Shown here one piece after another: positions 7,131-14,326 of a stretch of DNA of 27,787 nt. Numbering within the stretch: the first letter of the stretch is position 1; each line of letters starts with the position of its first letter. The stretch is from DATKKX01 sp035542775 (GTDB lineage Bacteria; Planctomycetota; Phycisphaerae; UBA1845; UTPLA1). The stretch spans positions 1-27,787 of the forward strand of contig DATKKX010000059.1 in the NCBI GenBank assembly GCA_035542775.1, given 5' to 3'. The position numbers and the translations under genes are program-made. Under the pieces are notes generated by a model. That model searched no databases, was not told the DNA's origin, and saw only the letters and a list, made by a program, of their open reading frames with translations.

Positions 7131-7152
7131 CCCGCCAACAGGGCTCTATAGT
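7123..7152 (+). promoter_or_regulatory. Candidate promoter of ltaE
   Basis: CTGGCA (7123-7128, 4 of 6) and TATAGT (7147-7152, 5 of 6) are 18 bp apart, giving a start near 7159 and a leader of about 26 nt. Confidence 0.4.
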
Positions 7153-7184
7153 AGCATCCAAGAAAATGTGAGAGGCCCACGGAT

Positions 7185-8225
7185 ATGACCCAGTTTCCCG
7201 TCGATTTTTCCAGCGACACACAGACCCGCCCTACCCCAGGAATGCGCCAAGCCATCGCCAATGCCGAGGTGGGCGACGAGCAGAAACGCGAGGACCCCTC
7301 GGTCAACCGGCTGCAGGAGATGGTGGCTGAGCTGACCGGCAAGGAGGCGGCCCTGTTCCTGCCCACGGGCACGATGTGCAATCTCATCGCCCACGCCATC
7401 CATTGCCGGCCGGGCGACGAGATCATCCTCGAATCCATGAGTCACCCGGTCCACTTCGAGGGCGGCGGATTCGCGGTTCACAGCCGGTCGTCCATCCGGC
7501 TCCTCGAAACGGAGAACGGGGTCTTCACCCCCCAACAGGTCGAGGCCGCGATCCGGCCGGACGATCCGCATTTTCCCAGGAGCCGGCTGGTTTGCGTGGA
7601 AAACACGCACAACCTCCGCGGCGGGCGGATCTGGCCCATCGCAGCGGTCAAGGCCGTCGCCGAATGCGCCCGACGGCACAAGCTCCTGCTGCACCTCGAC
7701 GGAGCCCGACTGCTAAACGCGGTTGTCGCCACCGGCGTCCCCGCCAAGGCCTACTGCGAGCCCTTCGACTCATGCTGGATCGACCTGAGCAAGGGACTGG
7801 GCTGTCCGGTCGGGGCCGTGCTGGCGGGATCCCGGGAGTTCATAGCCCAGGCATGGCGATACAAACATTTATTCGGCGGCGCCATGCGACAGGCGGGGAT
7901 TCTCGCCTCCGCTGGGGTGTACGCCCTGGAGCATCATGTGGATCGCCTCGCCGAGGACCATCTCAAGGCAAAGAAGCTGGCCGCCGGCCTTGCCGAGATG
8001 AAGGGCGTTCAGGTGGACGTCGCCGCGGTAGAGACCAACATCGTCATCTTCGACATCGGCGGAACCGGCGTCACGCGAGCCGCGATGCTCGAGAAGCTCG
8101 CTCCTGCCGGGGTCCGTTTCAGTACTCCGCCCAAGCTCACGCAATTCCGCGCCGTCACGCATTTGGATATACCGGCGGATGGCGTCGATCGTGCCCTGAA
8201 CGCAATGCGACAGGCTTTAGCATAG
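7185..8225 (+). CDS. ltaE: Low-specificity threonine aldolase
   Basis: A PLP-dependent fold-type I enzyme cleaving threonine or allo-threonine to glycine and acetaldehyde; cytosolic. The 346-residue length is standard. The N-terminal DFSSDTQTRPTPGM (7-20) matches the family SDT start, AALFLPTGTMCNLIA (55-69) forms the cofactor-phosphate region, ENTHN (139-143) and LHLDGARLLNA (169-179) provide the PLP-pyridine Asp (D172) and Arg (R175), and DLSKGLGCPVGAVL (200-213) contains the Schiff-base lysine K203. ATG 7185 follows GAGAGG at 9 nt. It may supply glycine for one-carbon metabolism, which would fit the downstream metH 128 bp away, although a shared transcript is not proven. Confidence 0.93.
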   Translation: MTQFPVDFSSDTQTRPTPGMRQAIANAEVGDEQKREDPSVNRLQEMVAELTGKEAALFLPTGTMCNLIAHAIHCRPGDEIILESMSHPVHFEGGGFAVHSRSSIRLLETENGVFTPQQVEAAIRPDDPHFPRSRLVCVENTHNLRGGRIWPIAAVKAVAECARRHKLLLHLDGARLLNAVVATGVPAKAYCEPFDSCWIDLSKGLGCPVGAVLAGSREFIAQAWRYKHLFGGAMRQAGILASAGVYALEHHVDRLAEDHLKAKKLAAGLAEMKGVQVDVAAVETNIVIFDIGGTGVTRAAMLEKLAPAGVRFSTPPKLTQFRAVTHLDIPADGVDRALNAMRQALA

Positions 8226-8275
8226 CTCGCGTCCCGGGGCTAGAATGCCGGTACGGCCTCGCCGGAGAACAAGGA

Positions 8276-8297
8276 CGGCCGACCAGGAGGTCGGCCG
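8276..8297. repeat. Perfect 9-bp inverted repeat between ltaE and metH
   Basis: CGGCCGACC (8276-8284), loop AGGA, GGTCGGCCG (8289-8297). The stem is all matched and very GC-rich. It has no following T-run, and lies 57 nt before metH. It could be a REP-like dispersed element, an mRNA stability structure, or a leader control hairpin. The gap is too short and lacks recognisable motifs for a cobalamin or SAM riboswitch. Confidence 0.5.
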
Positions 8298-8353
8298 CTA
8301 CCGGGGTGGGTACGTGAGGGCCGGCGCCGCACCGCCTCGAAGAGCCTGAGAAC

Positions 8354-11300
8354 ATGGATCATCCGCTGTTGAAGCTGCTCGAAGAACGCGTGGCCATCAT
8401 CGATGGGGCCATGGGCACGAGCATCCACGCCCATGAGCTGTCGGTGGAGAAGGACTACCGGGGTCACGAGAACTGCATCGAGGTGCTGGTCGAGACGCGT
8501 CCCGACGTGATCGAGGACATCCACGCCTCGTTTTTGTCCGTCGGCGTCGATTGCATCGAGACGGACACGTTCGGCGCCAACAAGATCGTCCTGGGCGAAT
8601 TCGGGCTGGCCGAGCAGACATACGCCTTGAACAAAGCGGCGGCGGCCATCGCCCGGCGCTGCGCCGACAAATTCGCAAGCGCCGCCCGACCGCGCTTCGT
8701 CTTCGGGTCGATGGGCCCGGGCACCAAGCTTCCTTCTCTGGGCCACACCACCTTCGACATCCTGCAGGACAGCTACGCCGAGCAGGCTCGCGGATTGCTC
8801 GACGGCGGAGTTGACGTCCTGGCCATCGAGACCTGCCAGGACATACTCCAGGCCAAGGCCGCGATCTGCGGCGCCACGCTGGCCATGCACGAGAAGTCGC
8901 GGCAGGTGCCGCTCATCGTGCAGGTGACGATGGAGGTGACCGGCACGATGCTGCTGGGCACCGAGCTCGCCGCGGCGCTCGCCACCCTGGAGGCTTATCC
9001 GCAGATCCAGGTCATCGGCCTGAACTGCGCCACCGGCCCGCAGGAGATGTCGGAGCACGTCCAATACCTGTGCCGCAACAGCTCCCGGCATATCAGCGTC
9101 GTGCCCAACGCCGGGCTGCCCCAGATCGTGGAGGGCAAGACGGTCTATGTTCTCACGCCCGATGAACTGGCTCGGTGGCTCAAGGAATTCGTCACCACGC
9201 ACGGGGTCAACATGGTGGGCGGCTGCTGCGGCACGACGCCGGAGCACATCGCGGCGGTGGTGGAGGCCCTGCACGGCCAGCGGCCCAAGCGCCGCACGCC
9301 CCAGGGCCAACCCAGCGTCTCCAGCCTGTATCAGGCGGTCACGCTCAAGCAGGAAAACAGCTTTCTCATCGTCGGCGAGCGGAGCAACACCAATGGCAGC
9401 CGCAAGTTCAAGCGCCTGCTGGTCGAAGGCGACATGGACGCGCTCGTCGACGTGGGCCGCGAGCAGGTCAGGGACGGGTCGCACGTTCTGGACGTGTGCG
9501 TCGACTACGTCGGCCGCGACGGCGTGCCGGACATGGACCGGGTCGTGGCCCGCTATGTCCGTGACGTGACCGTGCCGCTCATGCTGGATTCGACCGAGCC
9601 GGACGTGATCGAGGCGGGCCTCAAACGGGCCGGCGGCAAGTGCATCGTCAATTCCGTGAACCTGGAGGACGGCGGGCCGAAGCTGGCCCGGGTTGCCGGC
9701 CTGCTGAAGAAATACGGCGCCGCGGTCGTGGCCCTCACCATCGACGACGACCCCCAGGAGGCCATGGCCAAGGTCGCGAAACGCAAGATCGAGATCGCCC
9801 GGCGGCTGCATGACCTGTTGACGAACAAATATGGGATCCCCGAGGAGGACATCCTTTTCGACTGCCTGACCTTCCCCATCACAACCGGGAACGATGCCGA
9901 TCGGGCACTGGCCTGCCAGACTCTCGACGGCATCGAGCTGGTCATGGGCGAGTTCCCCCGCTGCGGGTCGATCCTGGGGGTCTCCAACGTCAGCTTTGGC
10001 CTGAAGCCCCCCGCCCGGGCGGTGCTCAATTCCGCATTTCTCCACGAAGCCGTGGAGCGCGGGCTTACCGCCGCCATCGTCCATGCCGGCACGATCCTTC
10101 CGCGAAACAGGATCACCGAGGAGCGCTGGGCGGCGGCACTCGATCTAATCTACGATCGTCGCCACGAGGGCTTCGACCCGCTGCACCAGTTCATTGGCCT
10201 CTTCTCGGACGACGAGGAGGCCGGCGAGGAACGCGAGACCCTGGCCAGCCTGCCGATCGAGGAACGACTCAAGCGGCGGATCATCGACGGCAACCGCATC
10301 GGGATTGAAGCCGACCTCGACGAGGCCCTCGGCCGGTACGAAGCCCTGGAGATCGTGAACACTTTCCTGCTCAAGGGCATGAAGGTGGTTGGAGAGCTGT
10401 TCGGCTCCGGGAAGATGCAGTTGCCGTTCGTGCTCTCGTCCGCCGAGACTATGAAGACGGCGGTGGCTTACCTGCAGCCGCACATGCAACGCGTCGAGGG
10501 CCAGAGCCGCGGCAGCATCGTCCTGGCGACGGTTAAGGGCGACGTGCACGATATCGGCAAGAACCTTGTCGATATCATCCTCAGCAACAACGGCTACACC
10601 GTTCACAACCTGGGCATCAAGCAGCCGATCCAGAATGTCATCGACGCCTATTTCGCCCGCAAGGCCGACGCCATCGGGCTGTCCGGGCTTCTGGTGAAAT
10701 CCACGCTGGTGATGCGGGACGACCTGCAGGTGCTTAACGAGCGCGGCCTGAAGATCCCCGTCCTTCTCGGCGGCGCGGCGCTGACGCGCGGCTATGTGGA
10801 GCATGATCTGCGGTCCCTCTATCACGGCGATGTCGCCTATGCGAAGGACGCTTTCGAGGGCCTGGCGCTGATGAACCGGTTGGCCCAGGGCGAATCCATC
10901 GTCACCGCGCCGAGGCAGGTCGTCCGGACAGCGGCGGCGAGGACGGCCTGTGCGGCGCCGCGCGGCGAGGTCCCCCGCCGCAGCGAGATTGTCTTTGACA
11001 ATCCCGTCCCGCGCCCGCCTTTCTGGGGCCCGCGGGTCATCGAGCAGATCGATCTCCACGCGGTGCTCGGCTACATCAACGAAGTCATGCTCTTTCAGGT
11101 GCAGTGGCAGTTCAAGAGGCAGAAACGCAGCGAGCAGGAGTACCAGGAATTCGTCCGGCGCGAGGTCCGTCCCATCTTCACCGAGCTGGTGGAGCGCTGC
11201 CGGCGAGAGAGCATCCTTCAGCCCAAGGCCATCTACGGCTACTGGCCGTGCAACAGCGAAGGCAACGACCTGGTCATCCTCCGCCCGCCGGAGCCGGGCA

Positions 11301-11869
11301 AGCCGTCGGCACACGACGAGATCCTGCGGTTCACGTTCCCGCGGCAGATCAGGGCCCCCTTCTTGTGTCTGTCGGATTTCTGGCGGCCGGTTGAGAGCGG
11401 CGAGCTTGATGTGGTCGCGTTCTTTGTCGTCACGGCGGGGGATCGCGCGTCGGAGGTGGCTCGGCAGTACTTCGAGAAGGATCAGTACCGCGAGTACCTG
11501 TACCTGCACGGCCTGAGCGTGGAGACGGCCGAAGCCACGGCGGAGTATCTGCACAAGCAGATCCGCATGGAGCTGGGCATCGCCGGCGCGGACGCCCACG
11601 ACAAGCGCAAGCTCTTCCAGAAGGGCTACCAGGGCTGCCGGTTCAGCTTCGGTTATCCGGCCTGCCCGGAGTTGCGCGATCAGGCCCGGCTTTTCAAACT
11701 GCTGGAGCCCGGCCGCATTGGTGTGATGCTCAGCGAGGAATTCCAGCTTCAACCGGAGCAGTCGGTCACGGCCGTCGTCGCCCACCATCCCGAGGGGCGC
11801 TATTTCAACGTGTCGGGGAGTGACGCCGGCGCTCGCGCCGCTTCATCCAGCCCAGACCCAACAACGTAA
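8354..11869 (+). CDS. metH: Cobalamin-dependent methionine synthase MetH
   Basis: Methylates homocysteine to methionine using methyltetrahydrofolate and cobalamin; cytosolic. All modules of the 1,171-residue protein are present in order: homocysteine domain (about 1-310, start RVAIIDGAMGT, zinc ligands C225 in LNCATGP and C291/C292 in GGCCGTT), pterin-binding domain (about 330-610, IVGERSNTNGSRKF), cobalamin cap (about 630-710) and Rossmann domain with DVHDIGKN (730-737; axial H732) and LSGLLVK, and AdoMet activation domain (about 880-1165, with GYWPCNSEGND and the FSFGYPACPEL reactivation motif). The last 20 or so residues (GSDAGARAASSSPDPTT) exceed the family end and are encoded where the gene runs 65 bp into the antisense strand of the neighbouring beta-helix gene. 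Start codon context has little SD. Confidence 0.97.
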   Translation: MDHPLLKLLEERVAIIDGAMGTSIHAHELSVEKDYRGHENCIEVLVETRPDVIEDIHASFLSVGVDCIETDTFGANKIVLGEFGLAEQTYALNKAAAAIARRCADKFASAARPRFVFGSMGPGTKLPSLGHTTFDILQDSYAEQARGLLDGGVDVLAIETCQDILQAKAAICGATLAMHEKSRQVPLIVQVTMEVTGTMLLGTELAAALATLEAYPQIQVIGLNCATGPQEMSEHVQYLCRNSSRHISVVPNAGLPQIVEGKTVYVLTPDELARWLKEFVTTHGVNMVGGCCGTTPEHIAAVVEALHGQRPKRRTPQGQPSVSSLYQAVTLKQENSFLIVGERSNTNGSRKFKRLLVEGDMDALVDVGREQVRDGSHVLDVCVDYVGRDGVPDMDRVVARYVRDVTVPLMLDSTEPDVIEAGLKRAGGKCIVNSVNLEDGGPKLARVAGLLKKYGAAVVALTIDDDPQEAMAKVAKRKIEIARRLHDLLTNKYGIPEEDILFDCLTFPITTGNDADRALACQTLDGIELVMGEFPRCGSILGVSNVSFGLKPPARAVLNSAFLHEAVERGLTAAIVHAGTILPRNRITEERWAAALDLIYDRRHEGFDPLHQFIGLFSDDEEAGEERETLASLPIEERLKRRIIDGNRIGIEADLDEALGRYEALEIVNTFLLKGMKVVGELFGSGKMQLPFVLSSAETMKTAVAYLQPHMQRVEGQSRGSIVLATVKGDVHDIGKNLVDIILSNNGYTVHNLGIKQPIQNVIDAYFARKADAIGLSGLLVKSTLVMRDDLQVLNERGLKIPVLLGGAALTRGYVEHDLRSLYHGDVAYAKDAFEGLALMNRLAQGESIVTAPRQVVRTAAARTACAAPRGEVPRRSEIVFDNPVPRPPFWGPRVIEQIDLHAVLGYINEVMLFQVQWQFKRQKRSEQEYQEFVRREVRPIFTELVERCRRESILQPKAIYGYWPCNSEGNDLVILRPPEPGKPSAHDEILRFTFPRQIRAPFLCLSDFWRPVESGELDVVAFFVVTAGDRASEVARQYFEKDQYREYLYLHGLSVETAEATAEYLHKQIRMELGIAGADAHDKRKLFQKGYQGCRFSFGYPACPELRDQARLFKLLEPGRIGVMLSEEFQLQPEQSVTAVVAHHPEGRYFNVSGSDAGARAASSSPDPTT

Positions 11870-14207
11870 ACGGCAGCATCATGCCGACGCCCAGACCGCA
11901 GACGCCGCACGGCCCCGCCGAGGCGGCAGGCGCCGCCGCACAGGCGTCACCGACTCCATCGTGGTTCGAATCCGCCTGATCCGGGTTCGGCGTGTTCGGG
12001 CAGTTATCGGTCGGACAGGTGTTGGCCGGAAAACCCGGGTCCCCGAACCCGTCACCATCCGTGTCGGTGCAGGTGTCGCAGATGTCGGGGATGCCATCGT
12101 GATCAGCGTCGGTGAGCAGGCCCAGGGCAATGTCACAGGAATCGGGAACGTTGTTCCTGTTACAGTCGGTGACGAGGCCTTGAGTGACGTCGGCGAAGTC
12201 GTCCCGGCCATTGTGGTCGCAATCCTGATACTCAAACGCGCCGATGTCGCATAGTGCCGTACCGTCACCGTTGCCGTCCTGCGACCGCGGGACCCCTCGC
12301 TGGTCGATCGCAGGGCAAGGGCCGGGGGCAACCGCATCAACAGCCGGGCTGCCGGCGCGGAGGGCATAGGTCATCGTCGTCCCGCCGTTATTCGCCAGCG
12401 GCGCGAGTTGAGGATTTACGTTCGGCCGATCGCCAGGGATCGGAACCGGGAGGCAGGTGACACCATCATCGATGTTATTACCCCCCGTAAGAATCGGTCC
12501 GAAGCAGTTTCCACCGGCAAAACTGGCCGCCACAATCGTGTTCTGAATGGTCACACTGCCGAGGCCCGGAAGCAACGGACGCGAGATGGCCCCTCCCCCG
12601 CCCAAGGCGCCGTTCTCGGCCAAGGTGCAGTTCACAAGCGTGAGGTTGCCCACCCCATTCTCGATGACCGCCCCACCGGTACCGCCTGAGAGATTCCTGC
12701 TGAAGGTGCAGTTGGTGAGTGTTCCTGCTCCCCCCGATTGATACAACAAACCGCCACCGAGGCCTGTGGCACCGGCGGATTCATTCTCGACGAAGGTGCA
12801 ACGCTCCATGGTCATGCCGCCGACGGTGACGATCATCGCCAGCCCGCCCCCCCATCCACCTCCGTCCGCGACATTTTGCGAAAAGGTGCAGTTAACCAGT
12901 GAAGGAGTACCATTGCCGCCGATGAGAGCTCCGCCCCCACCCAGCGCGCCGCTGGTGCGATTTCCCGAAAAGCCGCAACCGGCGATGGTCGCTGCTGCAT
13001 TGGCCTGGACAGCCAGCCCGCCGCCGCCGCTTTGCGACTCATTGTCCGTCATCGTTACATTCATCATGGTGAAGGGTCCGTTGATCATGGCGATCAGCCC
13101 ACCACCCACGTCGTGAGCGATGTTCCCGATGAATTCGCTGTTCTGCACGCTGAGCTGGGCCGCGACTTGCGCCGCCACGCCGCCACCCTGGTTTCCGGTG
13201 TAGCCACCTTCGAAACGGCTGCCGGAGATCGTCAGGCTGCCCGGCGTAAGGATATAGCAGCCCGCGCCTTGTCCCGCGCCGCCGCACCCATTACCAGTGA
13301 AGCGACTGCTCGTGATGACGCAATTGGTGGCGATGCCAGGCATATATATCAAAGCTCCGCCGTTGTCGGAGGCGATGCAGGAGACAAAGTCGCTGTTGGT
13401 CACCGTCAGGGCCGCGGTCGTGGCAATCGCCACAGCCCCTCCCGGACTCCCGCTCGTGCAGTGCTGAAACGTGCAATCCGTGATGGCGACTGCCGCCGCG
13501 CCGCTGCACAGAATGGCGCCGCCGGCACCACCCGCGATGTCGGAGACAAACTGCGAACGGATGAACTCCAGCAGACCGCCGCCAGCGGCCACGGCGACCG
13601 CTCCGCCGTTGGATGTGGCATGGTCATCTTCAAAGATGCTGTCCGTGACGCGGAGGCCGGTCGTGGTTTGGATAGCGATGGCGCCGCCACCGCCGCCGAC
13701 ATTGCTGACGAAGCGGACGTGGTCGACAACCAGGGGACCGGGGCCGATGTAAGCGACGCCGCCGCCAGCGCTCCCCGTGGCATCGCCGTTGCGGATGGTC
13801 AGGTTGCGGATCGTCAGGGCAGGCCCGGCCAGAGCGTGGAAGACACGATCAGATGTCAGGCCGTCGACGATCGTGGCATCCAGGCCGGCGCCGCTGATCG
13901 TCAGCGAGTCATTGGCAAGGATGTCCAGGTCGCCGGTCGCGGAGAGATCTTCACCGGGACCGATGCGGGTCAAGTAGAAGACGCCCGCCGGGAGGACAAT
14001 CTCATCCGCAACGGCGTTGGCATTCGCCGCTTGAATGGCTGCCCGCAGAGTGCAGGTACCGCCCGCAACGGCGCATGATGCACCGTCAGCGATGTTACCG
14101 TCCCAGGTGCTGTTCACGACGAAGGTATCGGCCTGCAGGTTCGCGCAGATCCCACTTGTCGCCACAACGACCATTGCCAAGGATATCAGATAGCGGGCCA
14201 CAGACAT
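11805..14207 (-). CDS. Secreted beta-helix protein with calcium repeats, paralogue 1
   Basis: About 800 residues. Signal peptide 1-26 (MSVARYLIS, cleavage likely LQA/DTF), CSLREA-like domain (CTLRAAIQAAN, about 50-62), then some 550 residues of right-handed beta-helix with repeated GGA(I/V) and FxxN elements (for example FSGN, FSQN), as in chlamydial polymorphic outer-membrane proteins. Next come thrombospondin type-3-like Asp-rich repeats (DADHDGIPDICD, DTDGDGFGDPGF, NCPNTPNPDQADSNHDGVGD) that should bind calcium. The tail is GPCGVCGLGVGMMLPFT, a hydrophobic helix and an Arg-rich end. ATG 14207 has GGAG 6 nt upstream; the open frame to 14450 is only a shifted reading of the next gene's end. 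Likely an exported, surface-attached protein of unknown target. First of three tandem copies; its end overlaps metH. Confidence 0.85.
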   Translation of the reverse strand: MSVARYLISLAMVVVATSGICANLQADTFVVNSTWDGNIADGASCAVAGGTCTLRAAIQAANANAVADEIVLPAGVFYLTRIGPGEDLSATGDLDILANDSLTISGAGLDATIVDGLTSDRVFHALAGPALTIRNLTIRNGDATGSAGGGVAYIGPGPLVVDHVRFVSNVGGGGGAIAIQTTTGLRVTDSIFEDDHATSNGGAVAVAAGGGLLEFIRSQFVSDIAGGAGGAILCSGAAAVAITDCTFQHCTSGSPGGAVAIATTAALTVTNSDFVSCIASDNGGALIYMPGIATNCVITSSRFTGNGCGGAGQGAGCYILTPGSLTISGSRFEGGYTGNQGGGVAAQVAAQLSVQNSEFIGNIAHDVGGGLIAMINGPFTMMNVTMTDNESQSGGGGLAVQANAAATIAGCGFSGNRTSGALGGGGALIGGNGTPSLVNCTFSQNVADGGGWGGGLAMIVTVGGMTMERCTFVENESAGATGLGGGLLYQSGGAGTLTNCTFSRNLSGGTGGAVIENGVGNLTLVNCTLAENGALGGGGAISRPLLPGLGSVTIQNTIVAASFAGGNCFGPILTGGNNIDDGVTCLPVPIPGDRPNVNPQLAPLANNGGTTMTYALRAGSPAVDAVAPGPCPAIDQRGVPRSQDGNGDGTALCDIGAFEYQDCDHNGRDDFADVTQGLVTDCNRNNVPDSCDIALGLLTDADHDGIPDICDTCTDTDGDGFGDPGFPANTCPTDNCPNTPNPDQADSNHDGVGDACAAAPAASAGPCGVCGLGVGMMLPFTLLGLGWMKRRERRRHSPTR
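11881..12120 (-). repeat. 3'-terminal DNA repeat, copy 1 of 3
   Basis: This 240-bp segment encoding the calcium repeats and C-terminal tag matches 14388-14627 and 16894-17133 with no insertions or deletions across at least 200 bp and long stretches of identical bases. Copy 1 is the most divergent at its tail end (the GMMLPFT version). Confidence 0.8.
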
Positions 14208-14326
14208 ACTCCTCTCCGCGCTCCACGGCGCAGCAAGCTCCCATTGAGCACGTTGTTGTACGGCACCATCCCTCGGCGCCATGCCTGATTTCCATCCTGC
14301 AACACAACGCCTCGGCACGGCGGCAA

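Noticed and set aside
8226..8353. Cobalamin or SAM riboswitch upstream of metH
   Set aside because: The gap is only 128 nt and lacks the B12-box or SAM-box conserved sequences; only a simple hairpin is present.
8240..10084. 614-codon minus-strand frame, and another at 10145-11788, over metH
   Set aside because: Both are antisense shadows of a clearly recognised full-length MetH.
13032..14078. Long plus-strand frames over the beta-helix genes (also 14468-15535 and 16097-17386)
   Set aside because: These are shadows of repetitive beta-helix coding sequence; the minus frames have signal peptides, RBSs and recognised domains.
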